The position numbers and the translations under genes were made by a program. A stretch of 64,000 nucleotides of DNA, taken from contig NZ_SCNL01000004.1 in NCBI RefSeq assembly GCF_005502745.1, forward strand, positions 62,001 through 126,000, given 5' to 3'. A model generated the notes under the pieces. That model was not told where the DNA came from. It made no database searches and saw only the letters and a program-made list of their open reading frames with translations. The stretch comes from Sphingomonas sp. 3P27F8 (GTDB taxonomy: Bacteria; Pseudomonadota; Alphaproteobacteria; Sphingomonadales; Sphingomonadaceae). Positions 16,677 through 25,893 of the stretch are shown here, in pieces (within the stretch, counting starts at the first letter, position 1; every line of letters begins with the position of its first letter).

Positions 16677-17471
16677 TTAGCGCAGATCCGGGGAAAAGCG
16701 GATGTTGCCGCGCGCTATGCCTTGGCTGACCACCTCAAGCCCGCCCGATTTTATCATCCACTCCAGCCGGTGATCGCGATATTCGCGCTTGAACAGTCCC
16801 TGCTCGAGCAGGGCGGCAACATCGCCCATCCCACCGGCGGAAGCGATCTGCATCGCCTCCTCCATGGTGCGCGCGACCGACGGTCGCGCATTCGCACGGG
16901 CGAGCCACTGGCCCAGGCGCGAGCCCGGCATAGGCGAGATACCGTGCCCGACCGATCCATTTACATAGGGAATTACCGAGAGGTCGCCCCAGCCGAAAGT
17001 GTCGCCATTGAACCACGCCCCATCACCCAACGTGCGCTCGGCCCAGGCGAAATAGCCACGAACCTGCTCGATCGCGCGTGCGGTCAACGTTTCGCCCAGT
17101 TCGCCGGATGCGCGACGGAAATGACGTAATTCGGACAGCCCCCAGTTCACCGCTTCCAGATGCGTATCGACCACATCCTCGATCATCCGCGCTCGCGCGC
17201 GATCGATCGCGCGGGCGGGCAGCAGCGGAGGCGTGGGCCATGTATCCTCGATATATTCCAGGATGATCGTCGAATCGAAGATCGCCGCTCCATCATGCTC
17301 CAGCGCCGGCACCTCCGCGCGCGGGCTGGCGGCGATGAAATCGCCGGCCGCCCCACCCACGCCAATGCCCCCCGGCACGCGCGTCTCGAACGCGACATCC
17401 TTTTCGCGGAGCGCGATCTTCACCTTCTGCGCATAGGGCGACAGCGGGTGATCCCAGAGAATGACGGTCAT
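16677..17471 (-). CDS. Glutathione S-transferase family protein
   Basis: A 264-residue GST with a thioredoxin-fold N-terminal domain (LWDHPLSPYAQKVKIALREK, then EVPALEHDGAAIFDSTIILEYI, where the Ser/Thr binds the glutathione glutamyl group) and an all-helical C-terminal domain (FGWGDLSVIPYVNG). The ATG overlaps the stop of the monooxygenase gene (ATGA). Within the operon it could conjugate or isomerise reactive epoxides or detoxify by-products. Confidence 0.9.
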   Translation of the reverse strand: MTVILWDHPLSPYAQKVKIALREKDVAFETRVPGGIGVGGAAGDFIAASPRAEVPALEHDGAAIFDSTIILEYIEDTWPTPPLLPARAIDRARARMIEDVVDTHLEAVNWGLSELRHFRRASGELGETLTARAIEQVRGYFAWAERTLGDGAWFNGDTFGWGDLSVIPYVNGSVGHGISPMPGSRLGQWLARANARPSVARTMEEAMQIASAGGMGDVAALLEQGLFKREYRDHRLEWMIKSGGLEVVSQGIARGNIRFSPDLR

Positions 17472-18679
17472 TCCGCAGCGTCCTGTTTCTTGTCGAGCCC
17501 CATCGCCGCCAGGATTTCGGGCCGGATATTTTCCGTCCCTTTTTCCTGGATATGTTGTGCCAGCCGCGCGCCTACCGCGGCCTGCGCCTCTCCGATGAAG
17601 CGCGGGCGATTGTCCCGCGCCCACGTCAGCGAGGCATCGCGGCTGGGATTGAGATTCTGGAATTCGGGCATGACGTAACGGGCGATCAACTCGTAGGATT
17701 TCTTTTTGTCGTCCCACTCCGCCCAATTGGTATCGAGGGTCAGGAATGCTCCGAACCCTCCGGATTGCTGTTGCAGCCGCGCGATCTGCGCAATCGCGTC
17801 CGCCGGCGTGCCAACCACCGCCATGCCGCTCGCGACCAGCGCGTCGATCGGATCGCCATCGGTCGGGGCAAGCGGGAGCGCGGCGACCTCGCGGAAATAA
17901 TACAGCCAGTCCTCGATACCGAAACGCACCTGCGCCCGCGCCTCCTCGCGCGTGGCGGCGACATGCATCGGGCCGACCAGCCGCCAGGCTTCGCGATTCA
18001 TCCGCTGGCCGCTTTCGGCCGCCTTTTCCTCCGCGATCGCCCAGTTGGAAGCGAGCGCGTTGAAACCGCCGACCTGCGTCGCACCGATCGACAGGACGCC
18101 CACGCCATGCCGCCCGGCCGCCTGCGCGCCGGTCGGGGAGACCTGGCTGGCGACCGCGATCTCCACCGACGGGCGCGTATAGGGCGTCATCTGTAGCCGG
18201 GCCTCAGCCAGCTCGAACCAGTCGGTCTTTTTCGTAACGGTCTCGCCACGCAACAGCGGGACGAGCACATCGAGCGCCTCGTCCATCCGGTCGCGCTGCT
18301 TCGCCACCGGGATACCCATCATGAACGCGTCCGAGGGCAGCGCCCCCGGCCCCACACCAAACATGACGCGCCCGCGCGTCATGTGATCGAGTTGGTTGAT
18401 GCGATCCGCCAGAATCAGCGGATGGTGATAGGGAAGTGACGAAACGCCGGTTCCCAGCCTGATGTTTTTCGTGCGCTCGGCGGCGAAAGCGATGAAGAGT
18501 TCCGGGCTCGCGATCAGCTCGTAGCCGGCGGAATGATGCTCGCCGATCCACGCTTCGTCATAGCCGAGCTTGTCCAGGTGAACGACGAGATCGAGATCGC
18601 GCTCGATCGCCTGCGTGGGATTTTCGCGCAGCGGATGGAACGGTGCGATGAACGTGCCGAATCGCAGCTTCTGCCCCAT
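17468..18679 (-). CDS. LLM-class flavin-dependent monooxygenase (limonene monooxygenase-like)
   Basis: First gene of the operon: a 403-residue luciferase-like (bacterial F420/FMNH2 TIM barrel) monooxygenase. N-terminal RFGTFIAPFHPLRENPT, LGYDEAWIGEHHSAGYE, SLPYHHPLILADR and RGRVMFGVGPGALPSDA match what I recall of the limonene 1,2-monooxygenase LimB group. Such enzymes use reduced FMN supplied by a separate reductase; none is adjacent. ATG 18679 follows AAGGAGAGACGGGATT. It begins 74 bp after the ccmH stop on the same strand, so it could be read through from the ccm genes or have its own promoter there. Confidence 0.9.
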   Translation of the reverse strand: MGQKLRFGTFIAPFHPLRENPTQAIERDLDLVVHLDKLGYDEAWIGEHHSAGYELIASPELFIAFAAERTKNIRLGTGVSSLPYHHPLILADRINQLDHMTRGRVMFGVGPGALPSDAFMMGIPVAKQRDRMDEALDVLVPLLRGETVTKKTDWFELAEARLQMTPYTRPSVEIAVASQVSPTGAQAAGRHGVGVLSIGATQVGGFNALASNWAIAEEKAAESGQRMNREAWRLVGPMHVAATREEARAQVRFGIEDWLYYFREVAALPLAPTDGDPIDALVASGMAVVGTPADAIAQIARLQQQSGGFGAFLTLDTNWAEWDDKKKSYELIARYVMPEFQNLNPSRDASLTWARDNRPRFIGEAQAAVGARLAQHIQEKGTENIRPEILAAMGLDKKQDAAE

Positions 18680-18753
18680 AATCCCGTCTCTCCTTGCAAC
18701 ATAACTTTTGTTCTGCAGCGCAGGCTATGGGAGAGTTGCGGGAGAATCCAGTC

Positions 18754-19179
18754 CTATTCGGTGCTGCGTTTACGTCGACGGAAGCTGCCCCGCGCGATCC
18801 ACGCGCCGAACGCCAGCAGCGCCAGCGGCGCGACCCACAATGGCCATGTCACCGCAGAGAAAGGCGGATCGAAGGTGATATAATCCCCGTATCGCGCGAT
18901 CAGCCAGGTGCGGATCGAGTCGGGCTTTTCGCCCGCGGCGATGCGCTGGCGGATCAGGGCGCGCATGTCGCCGGCCATGTCGGCGTCGCTGTCCGCGACC
19001 GACTGACCCTGACAGACGACGCAACGTATCGTCTCCATCAGCGCCTTGGCCTGCGCCTCCTGCTCCGGATCGTGGAGCTGGGTGTAGGCGAGCGCGGCGG
19101 GCGGCAGCCCCGAATCCGCACTCACTGGCGCGGCGGCTGCCAATAGGAGTGCGAGCCCTATCGCGGCGGCGCTCCTCAT
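18754..19179 (-). CDS. ccmH: Cytochrome c-type biogenesis protein CcmH
   Basis: Periplasmic, membrane-anchored thiol protein that holds apocytochrome c for heme attachment. A signal segment at the N-terminus (ALLLAAAAPVSA), the redox motif IRCVVCQGQS near 51-60 and a C-terminal membrane helix (WPLWVAPLALLAFGAWIA) match short-form CcmH of 141 residues. Its ATG overlaps the ccmG stop. No ccmI-like gene follows; the LLM gene does. Confidence 0.95.
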   Translation of the reverse strand: MRSAAAIGLALLLAAAAPVSADSGLPPAALAYTQLHDPEQEAQAKALMETIRCVVCQGQSVADSDADMAGDMRALIRQRIAAGEKPDSIRTWLIARYGDYITFDPPFSAVTWPLWVAPLALLAFGAWIARGSFRRRKRSTE

Positions 19180-19703
19180 TTCGCATCCCGCCAGGCGCGG
19201 AATATCGCATCGACGTCATCGGCGCGGATATCGCCGACATGCTGCTTGACGATCCTTCCGGCCCCATCGATCACGAAAGTTTCCGGCACGCCCGAGGATC
19301 CGAGCGAAAGCTGCACCTGGCTCGTCCTATCGTCCCCGATCGCGCGATAGGGATCGCCGTATCGCGTCAGAAAGTCGCGCACAGCCGGCCCGGTATCGCG
19401 GATCGCAATCGCGTCGATCGGCACGCCCAGCGCCTTCAGCCGCAATAGTTGCGGCGCCTCTGCGACGCACGGGATGCACCAGCTTGCGAACACGTTGAGC
19501 AGACGCGGCCGGCCGGCACGGAACCCTGCCGCCGCCACGCCCTGCTTCCCCTCCACCAAGGCAGGCAGGACGAAATCGGGCACGGGTTTGCCCACCATCG
19601 CTGAACGCACGGTGCGGTCGGCTGGCTTCATCAGTTCGCGCGCCGCGAAGGCAACCACCACCAGCAGCGCGGCGAGCGGCAGCCACAGCAGCCAGCGCCT
19701 CAT
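19176..19703 (-). CDS. ccmG: Thiol:disulfide interchange protein CcmG/DsbE
   Basis: Membrane-tethered periplasmic thioredoxin-like protein that reduces apocytochrome c or CcmH. An N-terminal anchor (WLLWLPLAALLVVVAFAA) precedes the thioredoxin domain with FASWCIPCVAEAP (active-site Cys pair) and GVPETFVID (the cis-Pro/GVPE insert typical of CcmG). The chosen ATG overlaps the ccmF stop (ATGA); another ATG 6 nt upstream has a GAGG closer to it and is possible. About 175 residues. Confidence 0.95.
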   Translation of the reverse strand: MRRWLLWLPLAALLVVVAFAARELMKPADRTVRSAMVGKPVPDFVLPALVEGKQGVAAAGFRAGRPRLLNVFASWCIPCVAEAPQLLRLKALGVPIDAIAIRDTGPAVRDFLTRYGDPYRAIGDDRTSQVQLSLGSSGVPETFVIDGAGRIVKQHVGDIRADDVDAIFRAWRDAK

Positions 19704-21634
19704 TGCCATGCCGCCTCGTCGGCGCGCCGGCGCGCCCGGCGTTCGCGCAGGACGTGGCCCACCATCGACAGCGCGCCGCCGAGCGCGACGAGCGCGCCGC
19801 CGAACCAGATGAATGTTATCCACGGCTTCCACCACAGGCGAAGCTGTATCCGCCCGGCATCGTCGGGCTGGCCGAGCACCGTGTAGAGCTGCCCGTCGAG
19901 CACCGTTTCGATCGCGCTTTCGCTCGTCGTCGTGACCGGATTGGAGAAGAAGCGCGATTGCGGCCGCAGATAGAATATCTCGCCGTCCTCGCCGCGCTTT
20001 ACCGCCAGCCTCGCCTCCAGGGCCGACCAGTTCGCGCCGATCACCGGGTTAAGCCCCTCGAACGTGACGCTATACGGCCCGACGCGCAGCGGCTCGCCCA
20101 CCCGCGCCGCGACCAGCCGCTCCTGCGTCCACGCGGTCGAGGCTGCCATGCCCGCCAGGCTAACCGCGATGCCGAGATGCGCGATCACCATGCCATAAAG
20201 GAAGAGCGGCGCGCGGCGCAGATCGCGCTTCCAGAGCGGCGCGACACTGGCCACCGCCAGACCCGCCGCCAGCGACAGCCCGGCAAGCTGCATCCACCCG
20301 ATCCCGCCGGACAGTACGAAGACGCCGGCGGCGGTGAAGACGGTCGCCGCGATCGGCCAGGTCAACCGCTCGACCACCGCCTGCGCCTCGTCGCGCCGCC
20401 AGCGCAGCAGCGGGCCCGCCGCCATGACCGCCACCAGCACCAGCGCGATCGGCCCCGCCGTCTTGTCGAAAAACGGCGGCCCCACCGAAAGCTGCGTACC
20501 CATCGCCGCCGCGACGATCGGGTAGAAAGTGCCGATCAGCACGATGCCCAGGATAACCGAAAGCAACAGATTGTTCGCGACCAGCGCGCCTTCGCGGCTC
20601 ACCAGGTCGAAGGTATTGCCCGCGCGCACCGTGCCGATCCGCATTGCGAACAGCGTCAGCGCGCCGCCGATATAGATCGCCAGCAAGGCGAGGATGAACG
20701 CCCCGCGCTCCGGGTCGACCGCGAAAGCATGCACGCTCGTGAGAATCCCCGAGCGCACCAGGAAAGTGCCGATCATCGACATGGAAAAAGCGACAACCGC
20801 CAGCATCACCGTCCACGCCCGAAGGCCGTCGCGAGTCGCCAGCACCGTTACCGAGTGAAGCAGCGCGGTCGCCGCCAGCCATGGCATCAGCGAAGCGTTC
20901 TCCACAGGATCCCAGAACCACCAGCCACCCCATCCCAGTTCGTAATAGGCCCAGTAGCTGCCTGCGGTGATCCCGAGCGTCAGGAATATCCATGCTCCAA
21001 GAACCCACGGCCGCATCGCCCGTGCGAAGGCTGGGCCGACGTCGCGTGTCACCAGCGCGCCGATCGCGAAGGAAAAGGCCACCGACAGCCCGACATAGCC
21101 GATGTAGAGCGTGGGTGGGTGGAAGGCGAGGCCGGGATCCTGCAACAGCGGATTCAGCCCCTGCCCGTCGGCCGGAGCGGGATCGAGCCGCGCGAACGGG
21201 TTCGAGGCGAAGAGCAGAAACGCATAGAAGCCGAGCGCAATCGCCGCCTGCCCGCCAAGCGTCGCGATCAGCGTACGCTCATCCAGACGCCGCTCGATCA
21301 GCGCGACCGCACCGCCTGCAAGCCCCAGGATCGTGACCCACAGCAGCATCGAGCCTTCGTGGTTCCCCCACGCGCCCGCGAACTTATAGAGAAGTGGTTT
21401 GGCGGAGTGGCTGTTCTCCGCGACCAGCGCGACCGACATGTCGGATACGCAGAACTCCGCGATCAGCGCTACCATCGCGAGTGCCGCGAAAAGCCCCTGC
21501 ACGATCGCGACCGGTCGCACTGCCGCGAGCAGCGTCGTGTCCACGCGGCGCACCGCGAGCCCGGCAAGCAGCAGTTGCAGCGCGGCGAGCGCGGCGGCGA
21601 ACCACAAGGCGGCAAGGCCTGCCTCCGCGGTCAT
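19700..21634 (-). CDS. ccmF: Cytochrome c heme lyase subunit CcmF
   Basis: Large polytopic inner-membrane protein (644 residues) that works with CcmH to ligate heme to apocytochrome c. The tryptophan-rich WWFWDPVENAS motif, the preceding AGSYWAYYELGW, and many membrane helices identify CcmF. It leads a ccmF-ccmG-ccmH unit with ATGA overlaps at both junctions. ccmE, which normally lies just upstream, and ccmABCD are not in this window. Confidence 0.97.
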   Translation of the reverse strand: MTAEAGLAALWFAAALAALQLLLAGLAVRRVDTTLLAAVRPVAIVQGLFAALAMVALIAEFCVSDMSVALVAENSHSAKPLLYKFAGAWGNHEGSMLLWVTILGLAGGAVALIERRLDERTLIATLGGQAAIALGFYAFLLFASNPFARLDPAPADGQGLNPLLQDPGLAFHPPTLYIGYVGLSVAFSFAIGALVTRDVGPAFARAMRPWVLGAWIFLTLGITAGSYWAYYELGWGGWWFWDPVENASLMPWLAATALLHSVTVLATRDGLRAWTVMLAVVAFSMSMIGTFLVRSGILTSVHAFAVDPERGAFILALLAIYIGGALTLFAMRIGTVRAGNTFDLVSREGALVANNLLLSVILGIVLIGTFYPIVAAAMGTQLSVGPPFFDKTAGPIALVLVAVMAAGPLLRWRRDEAQAVVERLTWPIAATVFTAAGVFVLSGGIGWMQLAGLSLAAGLAVASVAPLWKRDLRRAPLFLYGMVIAHLGIAVSLAGMAASTAWTQERLVAARVGEPLRVGPYSVTFEGLNPVIGANWSALEARLAVKRGEDGEIFYLRPQSRFFSNPVTTTSESAIETVLDGQLYTVLGQPDDAGRIQLRLWWKPWITFIWFGGALVALGGALSMVGHVLRERRARRRADEAAWQ

Positions 21635-21773
21635 GCCACCGGCTTTCGTGCAGTCTTCTCTATATTCACGCTTATCTCGCTACTGTCCCGAACGTGACGG
21701 CCGCCGGTCCGCGCCGCTCTTGCGGCACGGGGGCACGCGATACAAGGTCAACGACTATCCGATATACGCGCGA

Positions 21774-22253
21774 TCAATCCTGTGGCGGCGGATTGGTGCC
21801 TTCCTGCTGGGCCCGCTTGATCGCCTGCCGCTCCAGATACCATTGGCGCGCGTTCATCTGCGAACAGCCGCTCTGTCCGCCGGTGCCGACCGCCGAGCAG
21901 GTATCGGGCAGTCCGCCGGCGGTACGGCCCACCTCGTCCATGCTTTGCGCCCGATTGACCCAGCTCTGATTCTTCGCCGGCACTTCCGGCGGACGACGCA
22001 ATTCCTTGGGCACGCGGTACTGATCGTTGGGATCAAGCCGGTTACACACCACCACCTCGCTCGAGCTGGAGGCGGGACATTTCTCACTGCCGGTGAGCGT
22101 CACGCTTCGGATTCGCTTGGGTGGCTGGCCGGTTTGCGCCTGCGTTTCCTGATGAACGGTCTCGCCCGAGGCAGCGGCGGGTTGCGCTGCCTGCCCGGCC
22201 AGCGCCGCTGCGGGCAGGAGCGCGAAAGCCGCGATCATCAGGGGGCGGAACAT
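21774..22253 (-). CDS. Secreted hypothetical protein
   Basis: A 159-residue protein with a signal peptide ([19 protein letters not shown]). The mature part contains [17 protein letters not shown] and two Cys in its C-terminal third ([19 protein letters not shown]), compatible with a disulfide. It ends with a charged Gln/Arg/Pro tail. The arrangement is familiar from sphingomonad hypothetical proteins, but no function is known to me. ATG 22253 follows GAGGAGACCAGCCG. Divergent from trpG. Confidence 0.75.
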   Translation of the reverse strand: MFRPLMIAAFALLPAAALAGQAAQPAAASGETVHQETQAQTGQPPKRIRSVTLTGSEKCPASSSSEVVVCNRLDPNDQYRVPKELRRPPEVPAKNQSWVNRAQSMDEVGRTAGGLPDTCSAVGTGGQSGCSQMNARQWYLERQAIKRAQQEGTNPPPQD

Positions 22254-22390
22254 CGGCTGGTCTCCTCGGTATGCAACGTAACGTCGCCTGGCCGGGTTGT
22301 ATCCCGCCTGAACGTCGCGATCCAATTACTTCATGTTTCCCGAGCGCAACAGTCGTTGCGATGGCGGACGAATGGAGTAAGGCGGCCGGG

Positions 22391-22960
22391 ATGATCCTTG
22401 TCGTCGACAATTATGACAGCTTCACCTGGAACCTTGTCCATTATCTGATGGAGCTTGGCGCCGGGGTGAAGGTTGTGCGCAACGACGCGCTGACCGTGGC
22501 GGAGGCGCTGGCCACCAACGCTACCGGCTTTCTGATCTCGCCCGGCCCGCGCACACCTAACGAGGCGGGGATCAGCCTCGATCTGGTCGCGGCCTGCGCG
22601 GCGGCTGGAAAGCCGCTGCTCGGTGTGTGTCTCGGGCACCAGTCGATCGGCCAGCATTTCGGCGGCAGGGTCGTGCGTGGCGGCCTGATGCACGGCAAGA
22701 CCTCTCCGGTGACGCATGACGGGACGGGCGTGTTCGCGGGCCTGCCCTCCCCCTTCACCGCCACGCGTTATCACTCGCTGATCGTAGAGGGTGTGCCCGA
22801 TGTGCTCGCGGTCAACGCCACCGCGCCGGACGGGTCGGTGATGGGGCTGCGCCATCGCGTGCTGCCGATCCACGGCGTTCAGTTCCACCCGGAGAGCATC
22901 GCGACCGAGCATGGCCACGCCCTGCTCGCCAATTTCGTGAAGCTGACCGACGCGGCATGA
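22391..22960 (+). CDS. trpG: Anthranilate/aminodeoxychorismate synthase glutamine amidotransferase subunit
   Basis: Class I glutamine amidotransferase (189 residues) that supplies ammonia to the anthranilate synthase chorismate subunit. [19 protein letters not shown] opens it; [10 protein letters not shown], the nucleophile Cys in [10 protein letters not shown], and HPES with the catalytic His/Glu pair are present. It leads a trpG-trpD-trpC-moaC run with ATGA overlaps. trpE is not adjacent. PabA-type use in folate synthesis is possible as the same subunit often serves both. An in-frame ATG 30 nt upstream is less likely. Confidence 0.94.
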   Translation: MILVVDNYDSFTWNLVHYLMELGAGVKVVRNDALTVAEALATNATGFLISPGPRTPNEAGISLDLVAACAAAGKPLLGVCLGHQSIGQHFGGRVVRGGLMHGKTSPVTHDGTGVFAGLPSPFTATRYHSLIVEGVPDVLAVNATAPDGSVMGLRHRVLPIHGVQFHPESIATEHGHALLANFVKLTDAA

Positions 22961-23946
22961 GCATTTTCGCGCCGCTGCCCGATCCCGCGGCCCCGCTTGG
23001 CCGGGCGGATGCGGCGCGGGCATTTGCCGATATCCTCGATGCGCGCGCCAGCGAGGAAGCGATCGCCGCATTCCTGATCGCGCTCAGCGACCGGGGCGAA
23101 ACCGCTACCGAAATCGCCGAAGCCGCGCGCGCGCTTCGTGACCGGCTGATCCCGATCGGCGCTCCGCCGCATGCGATCGACGTATGCGGCACGGGCGGCG
23201 ACGGGCACAATACGCTCAATGTCTCCACTGCGGTAAGTCTGGTGGTCGCCGCTTGCGGCGTGCCGGTGGCCAAGCACGGCAACCGCGCGGCCTCGTCCAA
23301 GGCGGGTGCGGCCGATACGCTGGAGGCGCTTGGCCTGAACATGGAGCGCGCAGGCGCAAAGGCCGAGGAAACGCTGGCCGAGCTTGGCATCTGTTTCCTG
23401 TTCGCGGCAAACCATCATCCCGCGATGGCGCGGATCACCCCGATCCGCCGCCACATCGGCAGGCGCACGATCTTCAACCTGATGGGGCCGCTCGCCAATC
23501 CGGCGCGCGTGACCCGTCAGTTGATCGGCATCGCTCGTCCTGATTACGCGCCGGTATATGCCGCTGCGCTGGCCGAACTGGGTGCCGAGGCGGCGCTGGT
23601 GGTTTCGGGCGAAGAGGGTTTGGACGAGGTTTCGGGAGCCGGCCCAACGATCGCGGTATCGATCGGCGCCGTCGTGCTGCCCGATCGTATCGCGCCGGAA
23701 GATGCTGGATTGCCGCGTCATCCGATCGCGGCGATCCACGGCGGCGATCCGGGCTATAACGCCGCCGCGCTACGCCGCCTGCTGCGCGGCGAGCGGGGCG
23801 CGTATCGCGACGCCGTGCTCCTCAACGCCGCCGCCGCGCTCGCTCTCGATGGCGAGACATTGCCGGGCGGCGCCACCCGCGCCGCCGAGGCGATCGACTC
23901 GGGTGCGGCGGAGGCTTTGCTCGAACGCTGGATCGCCTGGGCATGA
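22957..23946 (+). CDS. trpD: Anthranilate phosphoribosyltransferase
   Basis: Transfers the phosphoribosyl group of PRPP to anthranilate, the second step of tryptophan synthesis. The 329-residue protein has the PRPP/Mg motif [36 protein letters not shown] and [12 protein letters not shown], all typical. Its ATG overlaps the trpG stop and its stop overlaps trpC, implying coupled translation. Confidence 0.97.
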   Translation: MSIFAPLPDPAAPLGRADAARAFADILDARASEEAIAAFLIALSDRGETATEIAEAARALRDRLIPIGAPPHAIDVCGTGGDGHNTLNVSTAVSLVVAACGVPVAKHGNRAASSKAGAADTLEALGLNMERAGAKAEETLAELGICFLFAANHHPAMARITPIRRHIGRRTIFNLMGPLANPARVTRQLIGIARPDYAPVYAAALAELGAEAALVVSGEEGLDEVSGAGPTIAVSIGAVVLPDRIAPEDAGLPRHPIAAIHGGDPGYNAAALRRLLRGERGAYRDAVLLNAAAALALDGETLPGGATRAAEAIDSGAAEALLERWIAWA

Positions 23947-24722
23947 CGAACATACTCGACCGGATTCTCGCCACCAAGCGCGGGGAGGTGCGCGATCGCA
24001 GCGCGCGCGCTTCGATCGCCGACCTCGACGCAAGGGCCAGTGCGCAGAGCGCGCCGCGCGGCTTCCGCGCCGCGCTCGATCGCGCGTCGGGTTATGGCCT
24101 GGTCGCGGAAATCAAGAAGGCCAGTCCATCAAAGGGTCTGATCCGCGCCGATTTCGATCCCGCCGCCCATGCCCGCGCCTATCAGGCCGGCGGCGCGGCG
24201 TGTCTTTCGGTGCTGACTGACGAGCAATACTTCCAGGGGGCGGACGCTTATTTGGTCGCCGCCCGTGCCGCTTGCGACCTGCCGGTGCTGCGCAAGGATT
24301 TCATGGTCGATCCGTGGCAGGCGGCAGAGGCACGCGCGATCGGCGCCGATGCGATCCTGCTCATCATGGCCGCGCTGGACGATGTGGCGCTCGCCGAAAT
24401 CGAGGCGGCCGCGATCGAGCGCGGGATGGATGTGCTGGTCGAGGTGCATGACACGTACGAACTGGAGCGCGCGTTGAAGCTCAGATCGCGCCTGATCGGA
24501 GTGAACAACCGCGACCTGCGGGATTTCTCGGTCGATTTCGCGCGCACTTACGAACTGGTGGAGCATGCGCCCGCCGGCTGCACCTTCGTCGCGGAGAGCG
24601 GCCTCAACTCGCGGCGTGATCTGGACGAAATGGCGGCGCGCGGCGTGCGTTGCTTCCTCATCGGGGAGTCGCTGATGCGCCAGGCTGACGTCGAGGCGGC
24701 GACGCGCGCGCTACTCGGATGA
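23943..24722 (+). CDS. trpC: Indole-3-glycerol phosphate synthase
   Basis: TIM-barrel enzyme that closes the indole ring (carboxyphenylaminodeoxyribulose phosphate to indole-3-glycerol phosphate). The 259-residue protein shows [32 protein letters not shown] (catalytic Lys), [11 protein letters not shown] and ESGLNSR, in family order. It is monofunctional; no TrpF domain is fused. ATGA overlaps with both trpD and moaC. Confidence 0.97.
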   Translation: MTNILDRILATKRGEVRDRSARASIADLDARASAQSAPRGFRAALDRASGYGLVAEIKKASPSKGLIRADFDPAAHARAYQAGGAACLSVLTDEQYFQGADAYLVAARAACDLPVLRKDFMVDPWQAAEARAIGADAILLIMAALDDVALAEIEAAAIERGMDVLVEVHDTYELERALKLRSRLIGVNNRDLRDFSVDFARTYELVEHAPAGCTFVAESGLNSRRDLDEMAARGVRCFLIGESLMRQADVEAATRALLG

Positions 24723-25189
24723 AGGGCCTTACCCATATCGACGAGGCGGGCGCCGCGCGGATGGTCGATGTCGGCGACAAGGCAGTGACGCGGCGCGAGG
24801 CGGTGGCGACGGGCCGAATCGTCATGCAGCCGGAAACCGCGTCCGCGATCCGCGAGGGCGCGATAGCGAAGGGCGATGTGCTCGCCGTCGCGCGGATCGC
24901 CGGCATAATGGCGGCCAAGCGCACGAGCGACCTTATCCCGCTCTGCCATCCCCTGTCGCTCACTCGCGTCACGCTGGACCTGACCGTCGCCGGCGATCAT
25001 GTCGCCGCCACCGCCACTGTCGCCACGGATGGCAAGACGGGGGTCGAGATGGAAGCGCTCACCGCCGTCTCCGCCGCTCTCCTCACCGTGTACGACATGG
25101 CCAAGGCCCGCGACCGAAGCATGCGCATCGAGGATCTGCGGCTGATCGCCAAACGTGGGGGTCGCTCGGGAGACTGGCAGGCAGAATAA
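24719..25189 (+). CDS. moaC: Cyclic pyranopterin monophosphate synthase MoaC
   Basis: Second enzyme of molybdenum cofactor synthesis, converting 3',8-cyclo-7,8-dihydroguanosine triphosphate to cyclic pyranopterin monophosphate. The 156-residue protein carries [29 protein letters not shown] and the [17 protein letters not shown] segment with the catalytic region of the family. It starts inside the trpC stop, so it belongs to the trp operon. moeA, a common next gene, is missing here. Confidence 0.96.
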   Translation: MKGLTHIDEAGAARMVDVGDKAVTRREAVATGRIVMQPETASAIREGAIAKGDVLAVARIAGIMAAKRTSDLIPLCHPLSLTRVTLDLTVAGDHVAATATVATDGKTGVEMEALTAVSAALLTVYDMAKARDRSMRIEDLRLIAKRGGRSGDWQAE

Positions 25190-25249
25190 GCAGTTACGAG
25201 CGATCGTTGGGACCGCGGCTTTCTTCCGCCGCGGTCATCTGGCGAGGTT

Positions 25250-25738
25250 TCAGATCCGGCAGCCCTTCCCCCGTGCAACCCCGCGCAGGAAGCCGCGCCG
25301 AGCGAGCCCCGCGTAAGTCGCCGCCTGCATCCGGCGCTGCGCCGCTGCCGCACCACTCACTTCGCGGACCAACCCGCGAAACGGGATGATGGTGTCGACA
25401 ACCGTTTCGCCCGCAATCTTGGCGATCTGCCCGGCCTTTGAGCCTGATACCGCCGCCTTCTCGCCGAAATCCGGCCCGAGCGCCGAATTGAGCGATGCGA
25501 TGCCGCTCGAAAGCTGCCCGCACGAAGCAGTTCCCTGCAGGCTGTAAGGCGCAGCGGCGGCGCGTTGCAGCACAGGGGGAACCTTCTTGTTCGCGATCCC
25601 TACGTCATGCGCCGGCCGCGCTGCGATCTTGCCAGCCTCGGACAGCGTGGAATCATTACCCTGCTTTTTTTCCTGGGCAGAGATCGCCGCCGGCAACGAA
25701 ACAGCGGCCATCACGCAGATGACATGAGCGATACGCAT
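25250..25738 (-). CDS. Secreted hypothetical protein
   Basis: A 162-residue protein with a signal peptide (MRIAHVICVMAAVSLPAAISA). The mature part has one internal Cys (TASCGQLSSGI), hydrophobic and Ala-rich helices (AGETVVDTIIPFRGLVREVSG, AAAAQRRMQAATYAGLARR) and a C-terminal GKGCRI, so two Cys might pair. Resembles a conserved sphingomonad periplasmic protein of unknown function. It converges with moaC and is divergent from creD. Confidence 0.7.
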   Translation of the reverse strand: MRIAHVICVMAAVSLPAAISAQEKKQGNDSTLSEAGKIAARPAHDVGIANKKVPPVLQRAAAAPYSLQGTASCGQLSSGIASLNSALGPDFGEKAAVSGSKAGQIAKIAGETVVDTIIPFRGLVREVSGAAAAQRRMQAATYAGLARRGFLRGVARGKGCRI

Positions 25739-25893
25739 CTATTCTCTTCCCCTTTTACCAAACGGCAAGGTCCGTTGAACGCAGCAAAGCACCGCTTGAT
25801 CCATCGGCGTTTTGCAACAGCACAACCGGCGAGGATTGTCGCTCCATCGTTTCGGCGCTAATTCGGCGCTGTCCGTCGCAGGGAGCGCGTAAA

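Noticed and set aside
19703-21697. A 664-codon plus-strand open frame opposite ccmF
   Set aside because: It mirrors a clearly identified ccmF gene and its translation is Arg/His/Gln-rich without any motif; it results from high GC at codon position three.
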